From NCBI GenBank assembly GCA_009786985.1, contig WRGW01000110.1, forward strand, positions 1 through 55,836: 55,836 bases of DNA. Reading direction: 5' to 3'. How positions within the stretch are numbered: the first letter of the stretch is position 1; each line of letters opens with the position of its first letter. The position numbers were made by a program, and so were the translations under genes. This DNA comes from Oscillospiraceae bacterium (GTDB lineage: Bacteria > Bacillota > Clostridia > Oscillospirales > Ruminococcaceae). Below the pieces are notes generated by a model. It worked only from the letters and a program-made list of their open reading frames with translations, was not told the DNA's origin and did no database searches. Shown here one piece after another: positions 7,644 through 15,590 of this stretch.

Positions 7644-8358
7644 AGCGGGTGTTCACTTTGGTCACCAAACAAGACGCTGGAATCCAAAAATGGACCAGTA
7701 CATCTTTACAGATAGAGCTGGAATCCACATCATCGACTTACAGAAGACTGTAAGAAAGTTAGATGAGGCGTATATGTTTATACGCAAAATCGCTGAAGAG
7801 GGTGGAGAAATTCTCTTTGTGGGAACTAAAAAACAAGCGGCTGAATCTATTAAAGAGGAAGCGCTACGTTCTGGTTCACACTTTGTCAACGCACGTTGGC
7901 TTGGCGGAATGATGACTAACTTCAGGACTATTCAACGCCGTATTAGAAGGCTTGAACAGCTCCATCAAATGGCAGAAGACGGAACTTTCGACTTGCTTCC
8001 TAAGAAAGAGGTTATTAACCTAAATCTTGAAATCGACAAACTTGAGAAGTTTCTTGGCGGAATTAAGCATATGACAAAGCTCCCTGGTGCTTTGTTTATT
8101 GTTGACCCTAAAAAAGAAAAAAACGCTGTTCTTGAAGCACGCAAGCTCGGTATTCCTATAGTTGCAATCGTTGACACTAACTGTGACCCTGATGAAATCG
8201 ACCTTGTAATCCCAGGTAATGATGATGCGATTCGTTCTGTAAAGCTCATCGCTGGTGCTATGGCAAATGCGATTATCGAAGCACGCCAAGGGCAAGAGGC
8301 GGCTGCTGACGCTGAAGGCGATGATAATTCTGAAGCAGGCGAAAAACCCGCTGAATAA
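7612..8358 (+). CDS. rpsB: 30S ribosomal protein S2 (uS2)
   Basis: A component of the small ribosomal subunit, bound at the back of the 30S body near S1 and needed for initiation. The 248 aa start with [20 protein letters not shown], the highly conserved S2 opening, and include the block from [12 protein letters not shown] onward. The acidic, alanine-rich C-terminus (after about residue 225) is a common variable tail. tsf begins 24 nt downstream, the usual rpsB-tsf pairing, and both share the promoter at 7313. The long leader suggests feedback control. Confidence 0.97.
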   Translation: MAVVSMKQLLEAGVHFGHQTRRWNPKMDQYIFTDRAGIHIIDLQKTVRKLDEAYMFIRKIAEEGGEILFVGTKKQAAESIKEEALRSGSHFVNARWLGGMMTNFRTIQRRIRRLEQLHQMAEDGTFDLLPKKEVINLNLEIDKLEKFLGGIKHMTKLPGALFIVDPKKEKNAVLEARKLGIPIVAIVDTNCDPDEIDLVIPGNDDAIRSVKLIAGAMANAIIEARQGQEAAADAEGDDNSEAGEKPAE

Positions 8359-8382
8359 TATAGAGATAAAAGGAGAAAATGA

Positions 8383-9306
8383 ATGGTAACGGCACAAAGT
8401 GTAAAAGAACTTAAAGACTTGACTGGTTGCGGAATGATGGATTGTAAAAACGCATTACAAGAAACTGGTGGAGATATAGATAAAGCAGTAAAATTCCTGC
8501 GCGAAAAAGGTTTGTCTAAAGCGGCTAAAAAAGCAGGACGAATCGCTGCAGAAGGTCTCGTTTCTTGTATGATTGACGAGTCTAAAAAAATTGGCGTAAT
8601 TGTAGAAATCAACTCTGAAACTGATTTCGCAGCTAAATCAGACAAGTTTAGAGAATTTGTTACTCTGATTGCAAAAACAATCATTGATAATGACGTTAAA
8701 GATGTAGAGGCACTTAAAGAAATCAAAGCATCTGGAACTAACGAAAAAGTCGCTGATGTTCTGACTGAAAAAATAGCAACTATTGGAGAGAATATTCAAA
8801 TTCGCCGTTTTGCAAAACTTACTGGTGATGGACTATTTTCTTACGTTCATAACGATGGTGGAACTGGATTCGGAACTCATGCGACTTTAGTAAAACTAAC
8901 TGCATCTGACTACGGTGATGATGTTAAGGAATGTGCTAAAGGTGTTCTACTCCACATCACAGCAATGGCTCCTGAATTTATCAGTTCTGACGCTGTTCCG
9001 AAAGATGCTGTTGACGCTGAACGTGAAACTCAACTAAACATTATCAACAAGGAGAATGAGGCTAAACCTAAACCTCAAAACGTGGTTGAAAAAATTCTCG
9101 AAGGCAGAATGAAAAAATATTTTGAAGAAACCTGCCTAATGACACAATCGTTTGTTAAAGACCCTGACGTGACTGTTGAAAAATACCTCACAAACGTAAG
9201 TAAAGATGTAAAAATCGTTGAGTTCGTGCGTTTTGAAAAAGGTGAAGGAATCGCTAAAAAAGAAGAGAACTTCGCCGATGAAGTTGCTTCAATGATGAAT
9301 GGATAA
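8383..9306 (+). CDS. tsf: Elongation factor Ts
   Basis: The nucleotide exchange factor for EF-Tu: it releases GDP so that EF-Tu can rebind GTP and aminoacyl-tRNA. The 307-aa protein has the N-terminal UBA-like domain with VKELKDLTGCGMMDCKNAL and the EF-Tu contact motif EINSETDFAAKSDKF. The dimerisation part (from about residue 150) and the C-terminal module (KYFEETCLMTQSFVKD) are complete. It follows rpsB by 24 nt and a very strong terminator closes the unit. Confidence 0.97.
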   Translation: MVTAQSVKELKDLTGCGMMDCKNALQETGGDIDKAVKFLREKGLSKAAKKAGRIAAEGLVSCMIDESKKIGVIVEINSETDFAAKSDKFREFVTLIAKTIIDNDVKDVEALKEIKASGTNEKVADVLTEKIATIGENIQIRRFAKLTGDGLFSYVHNDGGTGFGTHATLVKLTASDYGDDVKECAKGVLLHITAMAPEFISSDAVPKDAVDAERETQLNIINKENEAKPKPQNVVEKILEGRMKKYFEETCLMTQSFVKDPDVTVEKYLTNVSKDVKIVEFVRFEKGEGIAKKEENFADEVASMMNG

Positions 9307-9330
9307 CTGAATTTAACTGGCAACAATACT

Positions 9331-9379
9331 AAACTAACATCACCTCGGAAACATCGAGTTTTCGAGGTGATGTTAGTTT
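9331..9379 (+). terminator. Intrinsic terminator of rpsB-tsf
   Basis: A perfect 17-bp stem (AAACTAACATCACCTCG / CGAGGTGATGTTAGTTT) with a 15-nt loop that can itself pair, ending in a T run. Confidence 0.92.
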
Positions 9380-9410
9380 TAGAGTAATATATGAAAAGGT
9401 AATCGTACTA

Positions 9411-10565
9411 TTGCAACAATTAAATTTAACAGCACCGTGTCATTTCGGGCTTGAAAAAACATTAGCTTTTGAAGTCAAACGTGCGGGCGGCGAAAATATA
9501 GAAACCACTGATGGACGCGTGAACTTTACTGGCTCTCCCGAAGTGTTGATTAACGCCAATCTTACTTGTTCGGTGGCGGAACGAATTGGGGTAATCATTG
9601 GCACGTTCAAAGCCGAAAACTTTGATGATGTTTTCAACAATCTAAAAAAATGCTCGATGATAGGGGAGCTTATGGGTTCTGCCAATTCTGCTTTTCCAGT
9701 AGTCAAAGGGCAATCGGTGAATTCTAAACTCACTAGCATTCCAGCTTTACAGCGAACGGTCAAAAAAGCACTGGTTGAAGCTTTGAAGGCTTTTTATAAA
9801 ACAACCCACCTCCCTGAAACAGGTGCTACTTATCCAGTGAGATTTTTTCTTCACAAGAATATGATTACGGTTTTTGTAGATTCGTCTGGAGATGGTCTTC
9901 ACAAGCGTGGATATCGGCGTTATTCGGGTGATGCTCCAATCAAAGAAACACTTGCAGCTGGCATTGTTGACATCGCAAAAATTCGTAGAGGTGAGCTAAT
10001 TATTGACCCGTTTTGTGGGAGCGGAACTATTCTGATTGAAGCTACACTCAAAGCCTTAAAGATTCCAGTTGGATTAAATCGCAGATTTATATCTGAGAAT
10101 TGGAGCATTACTCCCCAAGAAATGTGGAACACCAAACGTGAGCAGTTCCGTTCGGAAATCGCAACGAGAGAGCAAAATTCAAACTTTCGTGCAATCGGAT
10201 ACGATATAGACCCCGAATGCGTTAAGCTAACTCTACAAAATGCAAAAAAGGCTGGTGTGGAAAAATACGTTTCTGCCGAAGTTCGTGCGATTGGTGATTT
10301 TTTATATGACGAACCACAAAATTACGAATACACCGCTCATAAAATTATAACCAATCCTCCGTACGCTGAGCGTATGCTCGAAAAAACAGACACCACACGG
10401 ATTTATCGTGAAATGGGAAAAGTATTAAACCCCGTTGGCGGCGAAATTTACGTCATCACATCAGATGAAGAGTTTGAAGATTTGTTCGGGCGAAAAGCAC
10501 ATAAAAATCGAAAACTCTACAATGGTATGTTGATGTGTAGGTTGTATATGTATCGAAAAAACTAA
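9411..10565 (+). CDS. THUMP-domain class I SAM-dependent rRNA methyltransferase (RlmL/YpsC-like)
   Basis: Probably methylates a guanine N2 in 23S rRNA using S-adenosylmethionine. The 384-aa protein has an N-terminal ferredoxin-like/THUMP RNA-binding part (about 1-155), then a Rossmann methyltransferase domain with the SAM loop (DPFCGSGTILIEA, about 200) and the N-methylase motif NPPY (about 312). The RGYRRYSGDAPIKETLAAG block is typical of the RlmL N2-guanine family; YpsC of Bacillus subtilis is the closest named relative I can suggest. The start is a TTG with AAAAGG 11 nt upstream. It stands alone after the tsf terminator. The exact target nucleotide is not determined by sequence. Confidence 0.85.
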   Translation: MQQLNLTAPCHFGLEKTLAFEVKRAGGENIETTDGRVNFTGSPEVLINANLTCSVAERIGVIIGTFKAENFDDVFNNLKKCSMIGELMGSANSAFPVVKGQSVNSKLTSIPALQRTVKKALVEALKAFYKTTHLPETGATYPVRFFLHKNMITVFVDSSGDGLHKRGYRRYSGDAPIKETLAAGIVDIAKIRRGELIIDPFCGSGTILIEATLKALKIPVGLNRRFISENWSITPQEMWNTKREQFRSEIATREQNSNFRAIGYDIDPECVKLTLQNAKKAGVEKYVSAEVRAIGDFLYDEPQNYEYTAHKIITNPPYAERMLEKTDTTRIYREMGKVLNPVGGEIYVITSDEEFEDLFGRKAHKNRKLYNGMLMCRLYMYRKN

Positions 10566-10623
10566 CTTCCACATGATAGACAAGACCTTAACTAATAGCA
10601 GGAGAAAAACAATCAAGCGAGTA

Positions 10624-10655
10624 CCCCCATTCCAGACCTAACTCTGAAATGGGGG
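10624..10655. terminator. C/G-clamped palindrome between convergent genes
   Basis: CCCCCATT-CCAG with GAAATGGGGG forms a strong hairpin with mismatches at one or two positions. It lies between the convergent rRNA methyltransferase-like gene and the lipoprotein gene. The T tail is poor on both sides, so termination is inferred from position and from three similar hairpins in the window. Confidence 0.55.
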
Positions 10656-10660
10656 AAGAA

Positions 10661-11506
10661 TTATCTCGTTTGATTCTCGTAAAGCGAAATCAATCGTTCA
10701 TCAAGCCTAAGCCCTGGATTAACCCAGTCATCATCGGGTTCGATTTTAAAGTGTTCTAACACTTCAGCGTATAGCTGGAAGTTGAAGGCATTTCGATTGA
10801 ACACACCAAGGTTTGCAGTTTCGAGTTCTGTTGGTGGTCGTGTTCGTGTTCTAATTGAAACACGTTTATTGTTTTCTATTTCTATTAAATGTGTATTTGC
10901 AATTTGTAGCATATTAACATCTGGAACAGGGAATCGTCCTGCATCAAGCCGCGGTGAATAAATAGCCTCAGTTGTAGCTATTGACATACCAAGTTGGTGA
11001 TTGATTGACTCAAAATATTCGGTTGCGCCTTCAAAACGAGTCAAGAAAAAAAGCCAACGGTCGCCTTTGTGCATAGGCGTACAATATCCATGAGAAATTA
11101 AAAAATTATTTTCATCTACAGCATAGCTCGTGCTTATTATAAGCTCCTCGCCAATTTTAATATCACCTTGCAAAACTTCTGTAACACGCAGTCGATTAAA
11201 TGAATGTGGCAACCCTTTCACAAATGAACCGTCATCAAGCGCCCATTTGGCAAATTCATGTTGAGAATTTTCAACAAATTCACCAACAACAACCAAATCT
11301 GAGTTTAACAACATTTCCATATTAGTTGAACCTACTGGATTTCCAAACGCATCTACCATTTGATAATTAGACTGTTGCATACGAACACCACTAGCTTGAC
11401 CCGCCACCCTACTCTGCGTTGTCGTTGATGTTTCTAATCTTGTACAAGCAGTTAACAACAATGCGAAAAGCAAAACACCGTTCACAGCGAATTTTAATTT
11501 TTTCAT
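10661..11506 (-). CDS. Lipoprotein of unknown function
   Basis: A 281-aa protein with a type II signal peptide: a basic start, a hydrophobic core and the lipobox LTAC with the lipidated Cys21. The mature part has a short Ser/Thr/Gln-rich linker, then a globular region including LNSDLVVVGEFVEN, FNRLRVTEVLQGDIKIGEEL and GDRWLFFL. These patterns (variable-loop beta strands plus a phrase about export of a cost or signal) resemble uncharacterised secreted domains that accompany metzincin-type proteins, and a similar VGETYLVLL stretch occurs in the large metzincin at the right end of this window. It lies 22 nt downstream of the short metzincin-like gene and shares its promoter. No catalytic function can be assigned. 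Confidence 0.7.
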   Translation of the reverse strand: MKKLKFAVNGVLLFALLLTACTRLETSTTTQSRVAGQASGVRMQQSNYQMVDAFGNPVGSTNMEMLLNSDLVVVGEFVENSQHEFAKWALDDGSFVKGLPHSFNRLRVTEVLQGDIKIGEELIISTSYAVDENNFLISHGYCTPMHKGDRWLFFLTRFEGATEYFESINHQLGMSIATTEAIYSPRLDAGRFPVPDVNMLQIANTHLIEIENNKRVSIRTRTRPPTELETANLGVFNRNAFNFQLYAEVLEHFKIEPDDDWVNPGLRLDERLISLYENQTR

Positions 11507-11528
11507 AATAATCTCCTTTTATGTTATT

Positions 11529-11744
11529 TTATAACGAACGCCTCAAATTAGCCGCATCACTTGCGGTTACAGTATGCGAAACAAATAGAGGACCACCCGC
11601 AACTGTTGGGAAACCTTGACGCATCACTGAATTACCACAAAAATTTGATTGAAGCAAACCACACGAAACATCAAGTAACGTCAACGAATGTCCGATTTCA
11701 TGAAGAAACGTATGAAAAAATCGTACATCTCTAAAAATATACAC
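11529..11744 (-). CDS. Truncated metzincin-type zinc protease, or remnant of one
   Basis: A 71-aa reading frame starting with GTG that carries the zinc-binding motif HEIGHSLTLLD (HExxHxxxxxD form) at about residue 15-25 and a Met-turn-like CGNSVMRQG about 20 residues later. A metzincin catalytic domain normally needs well over 120 residues, including the N-terminal beta-sheet, all of which is missing. There is no signal peptide, although relatives are secreted. A consensus promoter lies just upstream and the leader is very short, so a deletion may have joined a promoter to the last third of a protease. The large protein at 53586 has the same HELGH and Met-turn arrangement. Confidence 0.5.
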   Translation of the reverse strand: MYIFRDVRFFHTFLHEIGHSLTLLDVSCGLLQSNFCGNSVMRQGFPTVAGGPLFVSHTVTASDAANLRRSL

Positions 11745-11767
11745 GTTTCGGATTTTACTATACCATC

Positions 11768-11796
11768 ATTATATCACGCTCCCTAAATTTTGTCAA
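11768..11796 (-). promoter_or_regulatory. Sigma-A promoter upstream of the truncated metzincin
   Basis: Minus strand TTGACA (11796-11791), 17-nt spacer, TATAAT (11773-11768) with extended -10 TG. The expected transcription start is only about 17-20 nt before the GTG. Confidence 0.8.
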
Positions 11797-11838
11797 GTGA
11801 TTTCCATCAAATTTTAAGCAAATTTGTAAACTTTGGCG

Positions 11839-11878
11839 TATTGCACAAAAAATCGAGGCTATTTTTTTTTGTGCAATA
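11839..11878. repeat. Short palindrome of the TTGCACAAAAA family
   Basis: TATTGCACAAAAAA pairs perfectly over 14 bp with TTTTTTGTGCAATA around a 12-nt loop containing TCGAGGC. Related palindromes occur at 13752 and 17826. It could act as a terminator remnant. Confidence 0.55.
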
Positions 11879-11888
11879 TACACAAAAA

Positions 11889-11922
11889 GCCCCCGTTCCA
11901 GATTTGAGTCTGGAACGGGGGG
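11889..11922 (-). terminator. Intrinsic terminator of the chemoreceptor gene
   Basis: CCCCCGTTCCAGA / TCTGGAACGGGGG, a 13-bp stem with a short loop, followed on the minus strand by CTTTTTG. It lies about 30 nt after the chemoreceptor stop. Confidence 0.85.
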
Positions 11923-11952
11923 TTGTTATAGGGCGTGTTCGAGCCACGCTCC

Positions 11953-13650
11953 TTACTTTAATTTAAAACGTGCTACAAGTGAATTAAGCAATTGTGATTG
12001 TGCACTCATCTCCTCGCTCGATGCGGCAGATTGTTCGGCGGTTGCAGAAGTAGCTTGGATTACATCTGCGACCTGTTCTAAGTTTTGATTGATTTGTGAA
12101 ATCGCCAGCGACTGTTCTTTAGAAAGGTTCGAAATTTCTTCAACAAGGCTTGAACTCTCATTGATTCCCGCAACGATTTCTGTAAGACTTTCGGCAGTTT
12201 CTTCGGCGATTTTTGCACCGAGTTCAGCTTTAGAAACGCTGTCAGCTATTAACGAACCTGTGTTTTGTGCAGCCTCTGCACTCTTACTCGCTAAGTTGCG
12301 AACTTCTTCGGCAACAACGGCAAAGCCTTTCCCGTGTTGACCAGCCCTTGCTGCTTCAACCGCAGCGTTTAATGCCAAGATATTTGTCTGGAACGCTATG
12401 TCGTCAATTACTTTAATGACTTTTTCGATGTTGCGACTAGCTTCGGTAATTCCGCTTACAGCGCCGACCATTTCATTCATCTGAACGCTACCTTTTTGAG
12501 CAGAGAGCTTAATGTCACCCGCCAACGCCGCCGCTTGTTCAGCTTTTGAAGCGTTGTCTTTAGTCTTAGCTTCTACATCGACAATTGTTGCAGTGAGTTC
12601 TTGTACGGACGCTGCTTGCTCACTCGAACCTTTCGCTAATGATTGTGAACCTTCTGCCATTTGAGTAGCACCAGCAGTCACTTCTTTTGACGACTCATTG
12701 ATGTCACCGAATAACGAATTTAGCTTGTCAACCATTTTAACTAACGTGGTTCCAAAAACGTCATCTTCAGATAAAATATTCGGGGTGACAGTTAAGTCGC
12801 CATCAGCGATTTTCTCTAAATACTTAATTTCGCCTAAAATCTCTTCCATACATTGAACTACTTCGTACGAAAGATTTCCAATTTCGTCACGGCGTTCACC
12901 GTTTTTTACAAAAAACGCCTTTTCCTCTGGCGTGAACGTGATTTCGCCTTGACGTGCCGCTTTCTTAAAATACTTCGCAAGCGGAATAAGCGGTTTGCTA
13001 ATCAAGTCTGACATATAGAGGGTCAGCAATACTGCCGCTAAAGTTGACACAACAAGCATCGCTATAATTAGAATACTCATAATTGTAAACAGCCTATCGG
13101 TATAATGAGATGCCGAAGTCATCGTGCTGGTCATAGTCTGGAATGATTCTTCAAATTTATCTAGAATAATATCGCTATAATACCTACAATATTCCATCGC
13201 AGTAAGAATTGCAGGAATATCGCCCCTTTGAGAAGCGTCATAAATCGACAGAACAACTGGAACTAAATCAGTTTCAAAAATCATACGTGCTTCATCAAAA
13301 AGCTCGACAATATACTGGTCACCATAGTTAATTAGTTCGCGATAAGTATCCATATAGTTTTCTAAGTGTGGCAAAAATGAAACTATGTTTCCAAATTCAG
13401 TTTCAACCAGTTCAAAATCATCGGTCATTGATGCCATAACCATCTCACGCACGTGAATGCGTATGACAAGGAGTGTTCTTTCGGCATAAGCAAGCTGTGG
13501 CATAGGAACAGTTATGTTATAATAAACATCCTGCCCCGAAACGGCGATTTGCCTCATCCCTACAATTCCCGCTATACTCGCTACCAACGAAAACGCAATA
13601 ATCATCGCAAAACTTATACAAAGTTTTGCAGAAACTTTCAGACTTTTCAT
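11953..13650 (-). CDS. Methyl-accepting chemotaxis protein
   Basis: A membrane chemoreceptor that signals to CheA and CheW. The 565-aa protein has TM1 (about 11-33), an extracytoplasmic helical ligand-binding region (about 34-186, four-helix-bundle type), TM2 (about 187-213), a HAMP-like linker (about 214-300) and a cytoplasmic signalling coiled coil. The hairpin tip is the nearly invariant [20 protein letters not shown], followed by [20 protein letters not shown]. It is a single-gene unit with its own promoter and terminator. Its presence implies a chemotactic, probably motile cell. The ligand cannot be predicted. Confidence 0.95.
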   Translation of the reverse strand: MKSLKVSAKLCISFAMIIAFSLVASIAGIVGMRQIAVSGQDVYYNITVPMPQLAYAERTLLVIRIHVREMVMASMTDDFELVETEFGNIVSFLPHLENYMDTYRELINYGDQYIVELFDEARMIFETDLVPVVLSIYDASQRGDIPAILTAMEYCRYYSDIILDKFEESFQTMTSTMTSASHYTDRLFTIMSILIIAMLVVSTLAAVLLTLYMSDLISKPLIPLAKYFKKAARQGEITFTPEEKAFFVKNGERRDEIGNLSYEVVQCMEEILGEIKYLEKIADGDLTVTPNILSEDDVFGTTLVKMVDKLNSLFGDINESSKEVTAGATQMAEGSQSLAKGSSEQAASVQELTATIVDVEAKTKDNASKAEQAAALAGDIKLSAQKGSVQMNEMVGAVSGITEASRNIEKVIKVIDDIAFQTNILALNAAVEAARAGQHGKGFAVVAEEVRNLASKSAEAAQNTGSLIADSVSKAELGAKIAEETAESLTEIVAGINESSSLVEEISNLSKEQSLAISQINQNLEQVADVIQATSATAEQSAASSEEMSAQSQLLNSLVARFKLK

Positions 13651-13692
13651 AGTTTTTAGACCTCACTGTTTTTTTATAGAACATATCTATAG

Positions 13693-13721
13693 AGTATAAC
13701 ACAATATATATGATTTTTCAA
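13693..13721 (-). promoter_or_regulatory. Promoter of the chemoreceptor gene
   Basis: Minus strand TTGAAA (13721-13716), 17-nt spacer, TATACT (13698-13693). It lies about 43 nt upstream of the ATG. No sigma-28 (flagellar) motif was noticed. Confidence 0.7.
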
Positions 13722-13751
13722 GTGATTTTGCTCGTTAGTTTGACATTTATT

Positions 13752-13778
13752 GCTTTTTGTGCAATTTGCACAAAAAAG
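13752..13778. repeat. Short palindrome of the TTGCACAAAAA family
   Basis: GCTTTTTGTGCAA and TTGCACAAAAAAGC form a near-perfect palindrome just after the malQ 3' end, followed by CCTCGATTTTTT. It may help end malQ transcription on the minus strand. Confidence 0.55.
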
Positions 13779-13788
13779 CCTCGATTTT

Positions 13789-15366
13789 TTATCTATAATA
13801 AACCTCACAAAATCGCTTGAGTTTTTGACGAATGCTTTTTTTGAATCTACCGTCTTTCATTCGCCACACCCAGTTAGAAGGTTTGACTGTACCCGGTAGG
13901 TTCATACGAGCGTCTTCGTCTAAACCTAATATATCTTGCATCGGAATTAACACCATACCCGCCGACGAGGCATACAAGCTCCTGATACATGCCCAGTGGA
14001 GTGGTTCAAATGGGCGTGGGCATAGATAGTTTTTCGCCATATTCAAAGTAGCACGGTCGCACGATTTTAAGAATCCGTTTATAGTAGAGTTATCGTGTGT
14101 CCCAGTATACACTATCATATTGTTGATATAATTGTGCGACAAATGTTCGTTATCCTGCCCCTCACCATTAAAACCGAATTGTAGGATTTTCATGCCCGGA
14201 AAACCAGTTAATTTCAAGAGTTCTTTTACGCTATCAAAGAGTTCGCCTAAATCTTCAGCAATAATCAGAGGGTAGCTGTCAGCGTCGGAATTGTCAGACT
14301 GAACGTCAGCTCCAATATTTTCGTGGAGAGGGAGTTTTTGTGCGATTGTTTTGAATAAGTCCCCCCCAGGTCCATTACACCATTCACCTTTGACCGCTGT
14401 TTTTTCGCCGTAAGGGATTGCGTAATAGGTATCAAACGCCCGAAAATGGTCGATTCGTATAGTGTCAAAAAGTTCAGTCGCTTTTTGAATCCGCTTTTGC
14501 CACCATAAATAGTTATCAGCTTTCATAGTGTCCCAGTCATACAGAGGGTTTCCCCATAGTTGCCCTGTTTCGCTGAAATAATCCGGTGGAACACCTGCTA
14601 CTTTAGTAGGGTTGCCGTCACCATCGAGCTGGAACAGCTCACGGTTAGTCCATACATCGGCACTGTCGTATGATGCGTAAATCGGAATATCTCCGATTAA
14701 TCGTACACCATTTTTGTTGGCATATCGCCTAAGTTGTGACCATTGTCTTCTAAAAAAGAATTGTGTGAATTTCCAGAAGTCAAGCGATTTAATGAACTCG
14801 TTGCCAGTCTCTTTATCGTCACACAACGCAGCCAACGCCAGTTTGTTGTAAGAGCGGTGTTTTTCGTCCCATTTATTCCATGATTTTTGAGCGTTTTTGT
14901 CTTTTAAAGCCATAAACATAGCGTAATCGTTCAGCCAGTCAGCTTCTTCTTTGCAGAACGCTATATACGCCACATCAATCCCAGAGCCGCCAGACTTAGC
15001 ACTGCTTTTCTTGAAACTTTCATGTGCTTGTTTGAGCAGCCGCATCTTAGTACGGGTGACTTTTTCAAAATCTACAAAAGATGGGTCAGCCCCAAAATCG
15101 ACTTCCTCACATTCTTTGCTTGTGAGGAATCCATTTGCTACTAAATCGTCAAGGTCGATTAGTAGTGGTTCGCCCGCAAAAGCCGAATAGCTCTGATACG
15201 GTGAATTACCGTAACCAATCGGATTTAGCGGCAACACTTGCCAATATTTCTGTTTGCTTTCACACAAGAAATCAACAAAAGTTTCGGCAGCTTTCCCGAG
15301 CGTGCCAATCCCGTATGGTGACGGTAATGATGTTATATGGAGCAGTACTCCAGAACTTCTTTTCAT
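13789..15366 (-). CDS. malQ: 4-alpha-glucanotransferase (amylomaltase, GH77)
   Basis: Transfers alpha-1,4-glucan segments between maltodextrins in the cytoplasm, in glycogen or starch-sugar metabolism. The 525-aa length is usual. The N-terminal SGVLLHITSLPSPYGIGTLG and LPLNPIGYGNSPYQSYSAFAG are family hallmarks. The catalytic residues lie in IRIDHFRAFD (nucleophile Asp), IIAEDLG (acid/base Glu) and GTHDN (transition-state Asp). The ATG at 15366 is preceded by GAGGTCTAATTC, which resembles the outer end of the inverted-repeat element just upstream. GH25 lies further upstream on the same strand with that element in between. Confidence 0.96.
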   Translation of the reverse strand: MKRSSGVLLHITSLPSPYGIGTLGKAAETFVDFLCESKQKYWQVLPLNPIGYGNSPYQSYSAFAGEPLLIDLDDLVANGFLTSKECEEVDFGADPSFVDFEKVTRTKMRLLKQAHESFKKSSAKSGGSGIDVAYIAFCKEEADWLNDYAMFMALKDKNAQKSWNKWDEKHRSYNKLALAALCDDKETGNEFIKSLDFWKFTQFFFRRQWSQLRRYANKNGVRLIGDIPIYASYDSADVWTNRELFQLDGDGNPTKVAGVPPDYFSETGQLWGNPLYDWDTMKADNYLWWQKRIQKATELFDTIRIDHFRAFDTYYAIPYGEKTAVKGEWCNGPGGDLFKTIAQKLPLHENIGADVQSDNSDADSYPLIIAEDLGELFDSVKELLKLTGFPGMKILQFGFNGEGQDNEHLSHNYINNMIVYTGTHDNSTINGFLKSCDRATLNMAKNYLCPRPFEPLHWACIRSLYASSAGMVLIPMQDILGLDEDARMNLPGTVKPSNWVWRMKDGRFKKSIRQKLKRFCEVYYR

Positions 15367-15387
15367 GAATTAGACCTCGTTTCATAC

Positions 15388-15590
15388 AATAGACTTCCTC
15401 GGAAACTAACGCACGGCGACTTTTCGGCTAATTTTTCGCCTTACTGCGTTAATTTTTCGTTAAATATCCTCAGATATTCGCCTCAAAATTGCCTTGTATG
15501 GCAAAAGCCCATAAGAGCAGGCTTTGCCTGCTTAATAGGGCAAAATTAGCTTTCAAATCCACTCGCAGTTAGTTACCGAGGAGGTCTAAT
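15388..15590. repeat. 203-bp MITE-like element with terminal inverted repeats (family 2, copy 1)
   Basis: The left end (15388-15410, AATAGACTTCCTCGGAAACT...) and the right end (15568-15590, reverse complement ATTAGACCTCCTCGGTAACT...) are imperfect 23-bp inverted repeats. The inside has no gene but contains the palindrome AGCAGGCTTTGCCTGCT. The right end supplies the last codons (IRPPR) and stop of the GH25 gene; the left end lies about 20 nt before malQ. Related copies are at 49516 and 28360. Confidence 0.75.

Noticed and set aside
7965-8726. A 253-codon open frame on the minus strand across rpsB and tsf
   Set aside because: It lies inside two unmistakable genes on the other strand, has serine/isoleucine-rich composition typical of antisense frames and no good ribosome-binding site.
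9301-9380. The CTAACATCACCTCGGAAAC stretch after tsf as a family 2 repeat end
   Set aside because: Its resemblance to ATTAGACCTCCTCGGAAAC is partial, and the sequence is fully explained as one arm of a perfect 17-bp terminator.
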